From positions 62,001 through 126,000 of the forward strand of contig NZ_CP020949.1 in the NCBI RefSeq assembly GCF_000172795.2: a DNA stretch of 64,000 nucleotides. Direction: 5' to 3'. A program made the translations under genes and the position numbers. Numbering within the stretch: position 1 is the stretch's first letter; each line of letters opens with the position of its first letter. The notes beneath the pieces were generated by a model, which saw nothing but the letters and a program-made list of their open reading frames with translations, was not told where the DNA came from and made no database searches. Of this stretch, positions 46,040 through 56,055 are shown in pieces. This DNA is from Rhizobium sp. CIAT894 (GTDB lineage Bacteria; Pseudomonadota; Alphaproteobacteria; Rhizobiales; Rhizobiaceae).

Positions 46040-47938
46040 GTGAAACATGTTTCCATTGTCGGGAAGTTCTTTGTCATCATGGCCGTTTTTGGTGTCACGG
46101 CGCTGGGATTGACGGTGTATCAGAGCCGACAGATGCTCAAGGTAAACGATAGCTACCAAGGGCTTCTCGACCGGGATGCATCGGCAGCGCTTCGCTTAAC
46201 ACAGTCGAACCGAAGTCTTGAAACAGCACGTGCCAGCATCAGCGACATGGTGATGACGAAGTCGAAAGAGGCGAGGGCGCGCGCAGAAGCAGGTCTGAAT
46301 GACGCGCGCGATAACTTCGTCAGGTTCATGGATTTGGCCGTCCAGGCTGTTCCAGAGCAGAGCGAACTGCCGAAGTTGAAGGCGGATGGCTTCTCCGTCC
46401 TGACCGACACCTGTGGTGCAGCGATCGCTGTTGCCCGCGGGGCGACGAGTGAAGCCGAACTTGCCATGGTGCAGCAACTCTATCTCACTTTGTGCCAACC
46501 CGCCTTCGCGGCAATTTCACCAAGATTTACGTCCGTGACGGAAAAACTCGCTTCGGACGCGGAGCAAAAACGTGCTGGTGTTTTAAGCGTCGTGCGTGAA
46601 ACGTCTGTGGTGAGTTTGGGAGCAGCTATCGCAGCACTGCTCGCCGTTTCGTGCTTTGGTTTTCTCGCAATTCGCGCCTGGCTGGTCAAACCGATCAAGC
46701 AGATGGTTTCGACGATGAAGGTCATCGCCGACGGTGATCTCACGTCGGCCGTCGAGGGGACGATTCGCCGTGACGAGATTGGATCTATGGCCCGAGCGGT
46801 CCAGATCTTTAGAGACAACGAGTTACGGACACGGGATCTCGAAAAGGATGTAGAGGCCAGTCGCGGCGCAAATGAGATCGAACGTGCGCGCATAGCCGAG
46901 ACCGAACGTCAGCGGGCACACGACATGGCGGACGCCACGGCCGGACTGGCCGAGGGCCTGAAGCAGCTCGCTGGCGGGAACCTCGTGTTCAGGCTCGACG
47001 ACAATTTCGCTGAAGATTTCGAACCTTTACGCGCAAACTTCAATGCTGCCGTAACCCAACTTGCCGAAAGTTTAAGAGCCGTGTCAGACGCCACCGGATC
47101 GATCGATGAGGGCGCGCAGGAAATCAGCTTAAGCTCGCAGGACCTGTCGCGGCGGACTGAGCATCAGGCCGCTTCTCTGGAGCAGACTGCCGCTGCTCTG
47201 GATCAGATCACCCAGAATATCGCCAGCTCCAGCACGCGCATGGCGGAGGCTCGACACGTTGCGATCGAGGCGAACAAGTCGGCGCGTCACTCTGGGGAGG
47301 TCGTTTCCAGCGCTGTCGAAGCGATGCAGCGCATCGAACACTCATCCTCGCAGATATCGGCGATTGTCGGCGTGATCGACGAGATCGCATTTCAGACCAA
47401 TCTCCTGGCGCTCAATGCGGGCGTTGAGGCCGCACGGTCCGGCGAGGCAGGAAAAGGTTTCGCGGTCGTTGCCCACGAGGTGCGCGAGCTTGCTCAACGC
47501 TCGGCGCACGCTGCAAAAGAGATCAAGGATCTTATCCTGAATTCGGTCGATGAGGTCAGCAATGGTGTCAAGCTGGTCCGCGATACGGGAGATACGCTCA
47601 AGATCATCGAGAAACAGATCGTGCTGATCAACACGCAGCTCGATGCCGTCACAGTCGCTTCCAACGAGCAGTCGGTTACGCTTTCCGAGGTCAACCGGTC
47701 AGTCAATCAAATGGATCAGGTCACGCAGCAAAATGCAGCGATGGCCGAGGAATCCACGGCTGCAAGCGCGGCCCTTGCCATCGAGGCAAAACGGTTGCGC
47801 GGGATTGTTTCGGAGTTTCAAATTGACACGACTGACGGTCGGCAAACCAATGATACAGATCCGGCCCCAGCGTCTTCGCCAGCTCATGCATTGCTAACAC
47901 AGGTCGTGCAAAGATTTGGGATGGCAAGAGATCTTTGA
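46040..47938 (+). CDS. Methyl-accepting chemotaxis protein
   Basis: A 632-residue chemoreceptor starting at GTG 46040 after AGAGGAG. A first membrane helix (about 10-27) and a second (about 190-212) bracket a helical periplasmic sensor domain of about 160 residues (four-helix-bundle type); then a HAMP domain and a long cytoplasmic signalling coil with the hairpin tip [20 protein letters not shown] that contacts CheA/CheW. No C-terminal CheR pentapeptide is seen. The position after sugar-import genes suggests sensing of related compounds, which is inference. Confidence 0.93.
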   Translation: MKHVSIVGKFFVIMAVFGVTALGLTVYQSRQMLKVNDSYQGLLDRDASAALRLTQSNRSLETARASISDMVMTKSKEARARAEAGLNDARDNFVRFMDLAVQAVPEQSELPKLKADGFSVLTDTCGAAIAVARGATSEAELAMVQQLYLTLCQPAFAAISPRFTSVTEKLASDAEQKRAGVLSVVRETSVVSLGAAIAALLAVSCFGFLAIRAWLVKPIKQMVSTMKVIADGDLTSAVEGTIRRDEIGSMARAVQIFRDNELRTRDLEKDVEASRGANEIERARIAETERQRAHDMADATAGLAEGLKQLAGGNLVFRLDDNFAEDFEPLRANFNAAVTQLAESLRAVSDATGSIDEGAQEISLSSQDLSRRTEHQAASLEQTAAALDQITQNIASSSTRMAEARHVAIEANKSARHSGEVVSSAVEAMQRIEHSSSQISAIVGVIDEIAFQTNLLALNAGVEAARSGEAGKGFAVVAHEVRELAQRSAHAAKEIKDLILNSVDEVSNGVKLVRDTGDTLKIIEKQIVLINTQLDAVTVASNEQSVTLSEVNRSVNQMDQVTQQNAAMAEESTAASAALAIEAKRLRGIVSEFQIDTTDGRQTNDTDPAPASSPAHALLTQVVQRFGMARDL

Positions 47939-48574
47939 ATAGCGGAACGCTATCGGTCGTGAACGCGGTACATCGGTGTAGTCTTTGAGGCTCGGCCGTC
48001 TAGGTGACTTGTATCCAGCCTGCAGCTTTGGGCAAAGTCTGCCTCAATCAACGGCATCCTACTGTTGGCAGATAGCTCCCCCTATGAGGACTGCCCTTGA
48101 ATACGTCGCGCTGACACTGCTTCCACCGCGTGTGAGCCGTGTCGTTCGTGCGGCCTACGGTGGCTTCAGTTCCCGGCAGATCGATACATCCGTGGCCCAC
48201 TGGGGTGCTGGGAATTACCTCCGTTCATCTCGGTCTGTGCTGGCGGAGGCTCGTCGGCGTGGGGCGCAAGCTGACCAGCATTCCACAGCCGAACGGCCGA
48301 CGAGCACTCGCGGTTCGCGCCACGCGTTTGGAGTGCCTTCAAACTCGCGATCAGCACCAAATTCGCCATCAGTGACGCTTGAATGGCTGTTTTTGAAGAA
48401 GCCGTCGTCGTTTCTTGTTCCGTTGTGTCGTCATCGCTGGCCCGGGCGCTAGGGTCGCGCGCTAGAAGCGGGCCGGTGTTATCTTTTCAACTTTTTTGTT
48501 GACATAAGTTAGGAACATCACATAGCCTCTGCTCATGCCGAAAGGCACAAGAGAAATACCGGGAGGAGAACAAG
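47939..48574. other. Intergenic region before the peptide importer operon
   Basis: These 636 bases hold an open frame at 47985-48452 with no recognisable features; it may be decayed sequence. The 3' end contains the promoter and ribosome binding site of the importer operon. Confidence 0.4.
48499..48526 (+). promoter_or_regulatory. Candidate sigma-70 promoter for the peptide importer operon
   Basis: A consensus -35 TTGACA (48499-48504) is followed after 16 bases by CATAGC (48521-48526), a weak -10. The start codon is about 50 bases downstream. Confidence 0.4.
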
Positions 48575-50122
48575 ATGAATTCCTTGAGCGGATTCCGCAC
48601 GCGGGCTGCGGGCGCGGTGTTGCACGGGGCTGCCCTCGTCGCGATGGGTTTGTTTGGGGCCGTTCCGGCCCTCGCCGATGATGCCATCCGCGTCGTTTCG
48701 CCTTACCAGACTACGACGCTCGATCCGATGCGCTCCGCAGCGGCCGGCAACATCGAAACCTACGGCCAGCTTTATTCACGCCTGCTGCGGCGCAATTCGG
48801 AGACCGGTGCCTTGGAGCCGGGGCTTGCCGAAACATGGAATATTTCCGAGGACGGCAAAACCTACACGTTCCATCTGCGTGACGCGCAGTTCTCCGACGG
48901 CTCGCCGATCACGGCCGGTGACGTGGCGTTCAGCCTCGAGCGAATTCGCAGCGACAAGAAGTCGGCTTATCCCGCACCGCTCGGTGCGGTGGAGTCGGTT
49001 ACGGCAGCCGATCCGAAGACCGTGTTGGTCACGCTCAAGTCGGCTTTCGCGCCATTCCTCGGGAACGCGGAGATCTGGAACATGGGCATCGTCTCCAAGG
49101 CTGATGTCGAGAAGCGAGGCGAAGAAGCAGCCTTTGCCACCGTTCCGGTTACGTCCGGTCCCTACGCGGTCAAGCAGTGGAAACCGAACGAAAGGCTCAT
49201 TCTCGAACCCAATCCGCATTACTGGCGCAAGGGCTATCCGAAGTCGGACGCCACGGTCGAACTGATCGAGGTTGCCTCGCCGGAAACGCGCATAGCCATG
49301 CTGAAGGCCGGCGAGATCGACGTGGTGCGCGCGGTGCCGTGGGCGCAGATCGACGAGCTGAAGGCGGCCGACGCCATCGATATGCGGCTCGAGCCCTCGA
49401 CTACGATCTACATGACCCTGCTGAACCACAAGCGCGAGCCCTTCTCCAATATGAAGGCCCGGCAGGCGGCCGGCATGGCGATCGACAACAAGGCGATGGC
49501 CAAGGCCATCACGCGCGGTTATGCCGAGCCGGCAAACACCACGCTGCCGGGCAGCGTTGATTTCCATGACAAGGATTATCCGGGCATCCCCTATGATCCG
49601 GCAAAAGCGAAGGAACTGCTGGCCGAATCCGGCATGGTGGGGCACGAAGTGAAGATCCTGGCGGCGGCAGACGCGCCCTCCCAGCAGACGGCGTTGCTAA
49701 TCCAGGCGCAATGGCAAGCGATCGGCCTGAAGCCGGTCATCGTCAATGTCGACAGCGGCGCCTGGTGGGATGCCACCGGCAAGGGCGACTACGACGCTGC
49801 GGCCAACTGGTGGTACAACGAGACGCCCGATCCCGATCTCGCCGTCCGCTGGGCGGTGTGTGGAAGCTGCGGTTCCAACTCCTACAACACCTTCTATGCG
49901 AACCCGAAGGTGGACGAACTCGTCGAGCAGGGCACCAAGGAGGCAGAACCGGTCAAGCGCGCGCAGATCTACAAGGAAATCCAGAAGGTCACCACGGAAG
50001 AGGTCGCGCAGATTCCGCTCTACTACGCGCCGAATGCGGTTGCCTATTCAAAGCGTCTGCAAGGCCTTAAGCTGACCCCCTCGCTGCAATGGACCCTGGA
50101 AGAGACGTCCATCGGCCAGTGA
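48575..50122 (+). CDS. Peptide/amide ABC transporter substrate-binding protein (DppA/OppA type)
   Basis: A 515-residue family 5 binding protein. The signal peptide ends near GAVPALADD; the mature protein has VVSPYQTTTLDPMRS and LLRRNSETGALEPGLAETW, characteristic of DppA/OppA-type proteins. GGGAGGAG precedes the ATG. It delivers ligand to the permeases encoded next; the ligand may be a short peptide or other amide oligomer. Confidence 0.93.
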   Translation: MNSLSGFRTRAAGAVLHGAALVAMGLFGAVPALADDAIRVVSPYQTTTLDPMRSAAAGNIETYGQLYSRLLRRNSETGALEPGLAETWNISEDGKTYTFHLRDAQFSDGSPITAGDVAFSLERIRSDKKSAYPAPLGAVESVTAADPKTVLVTLKSAFAPFLGNAEIWNMGIVSKADVEKRGEEAAFATVPVTSGPYAVKQWKPNERLILEPNPHYWRKGYPKSDATVELIEVASPETRIAMLKAGEIDVVRAVPWAQIDELKAADAIDMRLEPSTTIYMTLLNHKREPFSNMKARQAAGMAIDNKAMAKAITRGYAEPANTTLPGSVDFHDKDYPGIPYDPAKAKELLAESGMVGHEVKILAAADAPSQQTALLIQAQWQAIGLKPVIVNVDSGAWWDATGKGDYDAAANWWYNETPDPDLAVRWAVCGSCGSNSYNTFYANPKVDELVEQGTKEAEPVKRAQIYKEIQKVTTEEVAQIPLYYAPNAVAYSKRLQGLKLTPSLQWTLEETSIGQ

Positions 50123-50181
50123 TTCCGCCTCAAGCGCGCCCATAGGGGCGTGCCCTTGACGCTCGAACCGGAGAACCGGAT

Positions 50182-51120
50182 TTGTCCCTTCTGCAACTCA
50201 TTGCGCGGCGCCTGCTGCAATTGATCGGCGTGCTCGCGGGCATCAGCCTCGTGACGTTTCTGTTGGTTCACATGGCCCCCGGCGATCCCGCGCGGCTTCT
50301 GGCCGGTGAGAGGGCGAGCCCCGACACCATCGCGGCGATCCGTTCGCAATATGGACTCGACCTGCCACTCTGGCGCCAGTTCCTGACCTATCTCGCGAAC
50401 CTGGTTTCGGGCGATATCGGCCTGTCGCTGCGCTTTCAGCGGCCGGTGAGCCAGCTCATCGAGCAGTTCATGTGGCCGACACTCTTCCTGACCGGCTACG
50501 TGCTGTGCCTCGCCATCCCGCCGACGGTCGCGCTCGCCATCCTCGGCGCCCGCCGTCCAGGCGGCATCGCCGACCAGATCATTCGTCTGGTAGGGATCGC
50601 CGGCCTCACCATCCCGGTGTTCTGGCTGGGTATCATGATGTCGCGCTTCTTCGGCGTCAGCCTCGGCTGGTTCCCCGTCTCGGGTTACGGCACCGGTTTC
50701 ACGGGCCATCTTCATCACCTCTTCCTGCCAGCCCTGTCGACGGCCATCTGGCTGGTTCCGGTTCTGACGCAGAGCCTGCGCGCCGCGCTCATCGAAAAGA
50801 CCACGGCCGACTTCGTTACGGCCGCGCGGGCGCAAGGCGCGACGGAACGGCAACTCTTCTGGCAGACCATGTTGCCGAACGCCGTGCTGCCGACCCTCAA
50901 CCTGCTTGGCGTCATGGTGGCTTTCATGATCGGCGGCGCCATCATCGTCGAAACCGTCTATGCGGTGCCCGGGCTTGGCACGCTGATGGTCAATGCGTTG
51001 CTCGGCCGCGACTATTACGTCGTGCAGGGCCTGACGCTGATCTTTGCGGTCTCGACCGTCCTGATCACGCTGTTGGTGGACCTGCTCACCGCCTTTATCG
51101 ACCCGCGCGTCCGGCTCTGA
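50182..51120 (+). CDS. Peptide ABC transporter permease (DppB type)
   Basis: A 312-residue permease starting at TTG 50182. The N-terminal helix (LIGVLAGISLVTFLLVHMAP) and the C-terminal GRDYYVVQGLTLIFA stretch are standard for DppB proteins, with the EAA-like loop ARAQGATERQLFWQTMLPNA. It forms the channel with the DppC-type subunit. Confidence 0.92.
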   Translation: MSLLQLIARRLLQLIGVLAGISLVTFLLVHMAPGDPARLLAGERASPDTIAAIRSQYGLDLPLWRQFLTYLANLVSGDIGLSLRFQRPVSQLIEQFMWPTLFLTGYVLCLAIPPTVALAILGARRPGGIADQIIRLVGIAGLTIPVFWLGIMMSRFFGVSLGWFPVSGYGTGFTGHLHHLFLPALSTAIWLVPVLTQSLRAALIEKTTADFVTAARAQGATERQLFWQTMLPNAVLPTLNLLGVMVAFMIGGAIIVETVYAVPGLGTLMVNALLGRDYYVVQGLTLIFAVSTVLITLLVDLLTAFIDPRVRL

Positions 51121-51131
51121 GGAGATCGCCC

Positions 51132-51982
51132 ATGGCTGACAGCCCTATTCTGGTGGAAACTGCGCCGCCTGTCCGCAGCATCACGCCCACCATGCTCATC
51201 GCGCTCGTCATCCTCGGCGGATGGCTGGTGACGGCGCTGACCGCCTCGGCTATCGCGCCCTATGATCCCGATGCCATCGACATCATGAACATGCTTTCGC
51301 CGCCGAGTGCCGCCCATTGGTTCGGCACGGACCAGGTTGGCCGCGACGTCTTCTCGCGGGTTCTTTTCGCAAGCCGGGTCGATCTTCTGCTCTGCGTGGT
51401 CGGGGTACTTCCGCCCCTCCTGATCGGTACGACGATCGGGCTGTTGAGCGGCTATTTCGGCGGGGTGGTCGATACCGTCTTCATGCGCATCTATGATCTG
51501 ACCGTCGCGTTCCCCTTCTTCGTGCTGGTGCTGGCCATTGTCGGCGTGCTGGGACCGGGGCTGCTCAATTTCATCCTGGCGCTGACGCTGGTCGGCTGGG
51601 TCAGCTATGCGCGCTGGTACGGGCGCAGGTGCTGACGATCCGCGAAAGCGAATTTATCCAGGCGGCCAAATGCCTCGGCTATGGGCCGGCCGCCATTCTC
51701 GGCCATCATGTGCTGCCGAACGCCATCGGACCCGTCATCGCCTACGCGGTCAGCGATGCGGTGCTCGTCATGCTCGCCGGTGCGAGCTTCGGGTTTCTCG
51801 GCATGGGCGCGCAGCCGCCGCTGGCCGAATGGGGAGTGATGATCGCCGACGGGCAGGCTTTCGTGCAGCAGGCCTGGTGGATCTGCCTGTTCCCGGGCTT
51901 GGCCGCGATTTCGCTCGGCCTCGGTTTCGCGCTGCTTGGCGATGGATTGGGGCAGTGGCAACGGAAGGGAGTGACGGCATGA
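51132..51982 (+). pseudogene. Peptide ABC transporter permease (DppC type), single frameshift
   Basis: Codons from ATG 51132 read a normal DppC N-terminus (PTMLIALVILGGWLV, HWFGTDQVGRDVFSRVLF) to SYARW at 51617; there the frame continues YGRRC-stop, while the other frame gives VRAQVLTIRESEFIQAAKCL to the natural end at 51982. One missing G in TGG-TAC (expected TGGGTAC) explains everything. It could be a true mutation, programmed shifting or a sequencing error. The rest is well preserved, so the event is recent if real. Confidence 0.85.
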
Positions 51983-53643
51983 GCGGGCTGGAAACGGGCA
52001 AGCCGCCGCTGCTTGAAGTCAAGGATCTGTCTGTCAGCTTCGGCGGCTTCGTGGCGGTGAAGAACGTGTCGTTCACGCTTCAGCCGGGAGAAATCCTCGG
52101 CATTGTCGGTGAAAGTGGTTCGGGCAAATCAGTGACCTGCCGCGCCGTGATGCGACTGCTGGCGGCTGCGGCACGCGCTGAGGGCACGGTGGCCCTTGAT
52201 GGACGCGACCTGCTGACACTCAGCGAAGACGAATTGTGCGCCGTTCGCGGCCGCGACATCGGCATGATTTTCCAGAACCCTGCATCGCATCTCGATCCGC
52301 TGCGCCGGATCGGCCAGCAGGTTTCGGCGCCGATGATCCGGCACCTTGGCATCGGCAAGCGCGAAGGTCTCCAGCGCGCGGTCAAGCTGCTGGAGGATGT
52401 GGGTATACACGAGCCAGAAAAGCGTGCGCGCTCCTATCCGCACGAGTTTTCGGGCGGCATGAAACAGCGGGCGATGATCGCCGCCGCCATCGGCTGCCAG
52501 CCGAAGCTTTTGATCGCCGACGAGCCGACGACCGCGCTCGATGTCACCGTCCAGGCCCGCATTCTCGAATTGCTCAAGGACCTCAACCGCAAGACCGGGC
52601 TTGCGATGATCCTCATTTCGCACGATCTCGGCGTCGTCGCGGATATCTGCTCGCGCGTTGTGGTCATGCGCAATGGCGAGGTGGTGGAGCAGGGGCCGAT
52701 CGACGACGTCATCAACCGACCGCGCCATCCGTATACGAGGCTGCTGATCGAATCCCAGCCGGGCCGTAAGAGCTATGGCACGGACGTTGGCCCGGAACGT
52801 ACGACGCCGCTGCTTCGTGTCGAAAACCTTTCGGTGACGTTCCCCGCCGGTCAGGGGCTGTTCGGCGGCTTCCGAAGCAGCAATTCCTTCCGCGCCCTCG
52901 ACGGCGTCGATCTGGAGATCAATACGGGCGAAACGGTCGGTATCGTCGGCGAAAGCGGCTCCGGCAAGAGCACGCTTGCCCGGTCGATCATTCGCCTGAA
53001 CACGCCGAGCGGCGGCGCGATCCGTCTGGACGGGCAGGATGTCGGGGCGCTGGGGGGCCAGGGGCTGACGGCGTTCCGCCGCCGCGTACAGATGGTGTTC
53101 CAGAACCCGTACGATTCGCTCAATCCGCGCCTGACGATTGCCGAGGCCGTCGCGGAGCCGATCTGGCGGCATGGCATCGCGGACCGAAAGGCGGCGAGGA
53201 AAGAAGCCGATGCGTTGCTGGAGATGGTGGAGTTGCCGAGCAGTCTGCGCGATCGCAAACCGCAGCAGCTTTCCGGCGGGCAGTGCCAGCGCGTCGGCCT
53301 TGCACGGGCGCTGGCGCTGAAGCCGCAGCTTCTCATAGCGGACGAGATCACCTCGGCGCTCGATGTCACGACGCAGGCGCAGATCCTGGAACTGCTCGTG
53401 CGGCTCCAGCGGGAACGCTCGCTGACGCTGCTCTACATTTCGCATGATCTCGCCGTGGTGAGCAGCCTTTGTCAGCGCGTCTATGTCTTCAAGGCTGGGC
53501 GTGTCGTCGAGCAGGGTGTGGCGCAGCAGGTTCTGTCCACACCGCAGGATCCTTATACGCAGGCGCTGGTCGGTTCGCTGGCCCAGCTGCCGTTGGTCCG
53601 GACAATCTCCCCTTCACAACCGGTAGCGACCCATGCGCCTTGA
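51979..53643 (+). CDS. Peptide ABC transporter ATP-binding protein, DppD-DppF fusion
   Basis: A 554-residue protein with two ATPase domains: Walker A GESGSGKSVT near 49, signature FSGGMKQRAM near 157 and Walker B LLIADEPTTALD in the first; GESGSGKSTL near 327, LSGGQCQRVGLARALAL near 432 and LLIADEITSALD in the second. Start ATG 51979 overlaps the dppC stop (ATGA). A fused nucleotide-binding subunit is common in alphaproteobacterial peptide importers. Confidence 0.93.
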   Translation: MSGLETGKPPLLEVKDLSVSFGGFVAVKNVSFTLQPGEILGIVGESGSGKSVTCRAVMRLLAAAARAEGTVALDGRDLLTLSEDELCAVRGRDIGMIFQNPASHLDPLRRIGQQVSAPMIRHLGIGKREGLQRAVKLLEDVGIHEPEKRARSYPHEFSGGMKQRAMIAAAIGCQPKLLIADEPTTALDVTVQARILELLKDLNRKTGLAMILISHDLGVVADICSRVVVMRNGEVVEQGPIDDVINRPRHPYTRLLIESQPGRKSYGTDVGPERTTPLLRVENLSVTFPAGQGLFGGFRSSNSFRALDGVDLEINTGETVGIVGESGSGKSTLARSIIRLNTPSGGAIRLDGQDVGALGGQGLTAFRRRVQMVFQNPYDSLNPRLTIAEAVAEPIWRHGIADRKAARKEADALLEMVELPSSLRDRKPQQLSGGQCQRVGLARALALKPQLLIADEITSALDVTTQAQILELLVRLQRERSLTLLYISHDLAVVSSLCQRVYVFKAGRVVEQGVAQQVLSTPQDPYTQALVGSLAQLPLVRTISPSQPVATHAP

Positions 53644-55084
53644 TGAATATGCAGCCCATGATGGAACCGGCCTCGCCCGCCTGCTGGCGAAAGGCGAGGT
53701 CACTCCGAAGGAGCTCGGCCGGTGCGTCGAACAGGCCGTCGCGGCCGTGAACCCGGCGCTGAACGCCGTCATCGAACTCTATCCGGACGCGCTCGAGACC
53801 CTGCCGGAGGCGGCGTCCGCCACCCCCTTCGGCGGTATTGCCACCCTCACCAAGGACTTCCCGATCGAGGCGGGCCGCCCGGCCGAGTTCGGCAGCCGTC
53901 TCGCGCGAGGTTTCCGCGCCGGCCATGACGCCGTCTACTGGACACGGTTGCGCGCCGGTGGCCTAAACAATGTCGGCCGCACGTCAAGTTCCGAATTCGG
54001 CGTGCCGGCGGCGACGGAATCGCCCCTCTATGGCGCAACGCGCAATCCTTGGAATCCGCAGCGCGGCGTCGCGGGCTCCAGCGGCGGTGCGGCCGCGGCC
54101 GTCGCTGCGGGAATCGTACCTTTTGCACAGGGCAGCGACGGCGGTGGTTCAATTCGCAATCCGGCGGCGTTCTGCGGCTTGATCGGTCTTAAACCTTCAC
54201 GTGGGCGCGTTACCGGCGCGCCGAATGGAAACGCTCCGCTTCTGGGGCTGGCAACGGCCTTTATGCTCACACGCTCCGTGCGCGATACTGCAACCCTTCT
54301 CGACCTTTGCCATGGCCCGGATGCAGGCGACGGTTATGAGATCGCACCGCCTGTGGGCACCTATCTCGACGCCATCAAGCACAGGCCGCACGGCCTGCGC
54401 ATCGCCCTATGCACGCGCTCCTGGTCCGGGGTGCAGATCGACCCGGAGGTTCTGGCCGCGACAAGATCGGCGGCGGAGCGGTTTGCGTCGCTTGGTCATC
54501 ACGTGGAGGAAGCGTCGCCGGACTTCGATTATCCGGCCTTCCTCCAGGCGCAGAAGGTCATCTGGGCCGCCGACGCCGCCGCGCATATGCCGGCGATGGC
54601 GCGGCATATGAACCGCTCGGTCGAGGAGGCGCTTGGCACAAGCGTATACGCTCTCTATCGATGGGGGCTCGCCATCAGCGGTGCACAGCTTATCGAGGCG
54701 CTTGCCGTCTATGATCGGGTGACGCGGCAGGTCGGGCGCTTCCTTGCCGGAAATGATCTCTTGCTGACACCGACCAGCGCCATGCTGCCGGAACCGATCG
54801 GCACGTTCAATCCCAATCGAGCGGGCATCGATGTGGAAGGCGTGTTCAATGATCTTGCACCGAAGGAGACCTTTACCGCGTTGTTCAATGCGACGGGGCA
54901 GCCCGCGATCTCCTTGCCGGTTGGACGCAGCCGGGACGGTCTGCCGATCGGGATTCAGCTTGTCGCCCGTTTCGGACGCGAGGACCTTCTGCTTGCGACC
55001 GCGCGGCAAATCGAGGAAGACGTGGAGAGCGGTCCCGGTGTCTGGGGGCAGGGGCGTCCGGTCATTCACGCCGGCAATTTTTAG
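53633..55084 (+). CDS. Amidase signature family enzyme (NylA-like)
   Basis: A 483-residue amidase with the Ser-cisSer-Lys triad: Lys74 in TLTKDFPI, the cis-serine at 149/150 in AGSSGGAAAAVAAG and nucleophile Ser173 in GSDGGGSIRNPA. Length and local motifs (RAGHDA, YGATRNPWN, GQPAISLPVG, GREDLLL) resemble 6-aminohexanoate cyclic-dimer hydrolase NylA and related amidases. It overlaps the ATPase gene by 11 bases, so it belongs to the importer operon and probably cleaves the imported amide. Confidence 0.9.
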   Translation: MRLDEYAAHDGTGLARLLAKGEVTPKELGRCVEQAVAAVNPALNAVIELYPDALETLPEAASATPFGGIATLTKDFPIEAGRPAEFGSRLARGFRAGHDAVYWTRLRAGGLNNVGRTSSSEFGVPAATESPLYGATRNPWNPQRGVAGSSGGAAAAVAAGIVPFAQGSDGGGSIRNPAAFCGLIGLKPSRGRVTGAPNGNAPLLGLATAFMLTRSVRDTATLLDLCHGPDAGDGYEIAPPVGTYLDAIKHRPHGLRIALCTRSWSGVQIDPEVLAATRSAAERFASLGHHVEEASPDFDYPAFLQAQKVIWAADAAAHMPAMARHMNRSVEEALGTSVYALYRWGLAISGAQLIEALAVYDRVTRQVGRFLAGNDLLLTPTSAMLPEPIGTFNPNRAGIDVEGVFNDLAPKETFTALFNATGQPAISLPVGRSRDGLPIGIQLVARFGREDLLLATARQIEEDVESGPGVWGQGRPVIHAGNF

Positions 55085-55096
55085 GAGTCTGTCACT

Positions 55097-56026
55097 GTGG
55101 CGAAAGCACGAAGCGGCAAGGATGCCAAGGGATCGAGCGGCGTTGAGCAGAAGATCGACATCGAAGCGATCCTTCGCGAACGCATGTCCGGTTTCTCGCC
55201 CTCGGAGCAAAGCCTTGCGGGCTATATCCTAGACAATATCGAGATTTTGCCGTTCGAGACCGGCAGCAGCATAGCTGAGGCGGTGGGCGTTAGCGAAATG
55301 ACGGTCACCCGGTTCGTTCGCGGCCTCGGTTTCGAGAGCCTGCGCGATCTCAAGAACCGGTTGCGCGTCGCGGTCTCGGAGAAGGACAGCGAAGTGGACG
55401 ATTACCTGGCCCGCTTCCAGATGCGCGACAGTCGGCAGCCGCAGCTGCAGGAAAGCCTGCGGTTGGAGCTCGACGCCATCGTCAAAGCCTATGCCTTGAC
55501 TACCACCGAGGTCTGGGACGAGGCCGCAGACCAGCTCGTGAAGGCGCGTACTGTCTATGTGGTCGGCTTCCAGGCCTCGAAGGGGCTGGCCATGGATTTT
55601 GCCAGCCGGCTGCTGTGGGCGCGACCCAACGTCATTTTCATCGACAACACCTCGGGCACGTTCGGCGAGATCATCAATGCAGATCCGAAGCAGAGCGCCG
55701 TCGTCCTCATTGACACGGCCTCGTACGCGACCCGCGGCATCAAGCTGGTGGAGAAGCTGAAGTCGATGGACATGCCGCTGGTCATCGTCACCGACAAGTT
55801 CAGTCATTGGGCGTTCGCATACACGCGCTTCGTCTTCGAGGCGCATACGCATGTGAAAACCTTCTGGGATTCTACGGCAAGTATCAGTGTCGTGCTCAAT
55901 CTCCTCATCGACGCCGTTGCCACCAAACTAGGTCCCAAGGCTAAGCGCAACTTCGCCATGATGAGCGACATGGGCACCCTCTTCGGAGAATTCGTCGGCG
56001 GCAGCTATCTCCGCCGCGACGATTGA
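55097..56026 (+). CDS. MurR/RpiR-family transcriptional regulator
   Basis: A 309-residue regulator starting at GTG 55097 after TAGGAG. The N-terminal helix-turn-helix (SIAEAVGVSEMTVTRFVRGL, residues about 57-76) is followed by a SIS domain (about 130-270; VVGFQASKGLAMDFASRLLW) that normally binds a phosphosugar. It lies inside the importer/amidase/hydrolase operon and likely controls it; the ligand may not be a sugar here. Confidence 0.9.
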   Translation: MAKARSGKDAKGSSGVEQKIDIEAILRERMSGFSPSEQSLAGYILDNIEILPFETGSSIAEAVGVSEMTVTRFVRGLGFESLRDLKNRLRVAVSEKDSEVDDYLARFQMRDSRQPQLQESLRLELDAIVKAYALTTTEVWDEAADQLVKARTVYVVGFQASKGLAMDFASRLLWARPNVIFIDNTSGTFGEIINADPKQSAVVLIDTASYATRGIKLVEKLKSMDMPLVIVTDKFSHWAFAYTRFVFEAHTHVKTFWDSTASISVVLNLLIDAVATKLGPKAKRNFAMMSDMGTLFGEFVGGSYLRRDD

Positions 56027-56055
56027 TCCATTTCAAACCGCAAACGAGAGTATGC

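Noticed and set aside
47985..48452. 155-aa open frame upstream of the peptide importer
   Set aside because: Irregular composition, no recognisable domain and no ribosome binding site; treated as intergenic.
52129..53445. 438-aa minus-strand frame opposite the ABC ATPase gene
   Set aside because: It mirrors the conserved ATPase codons, its composition is unlike a real protein and it has no motif.
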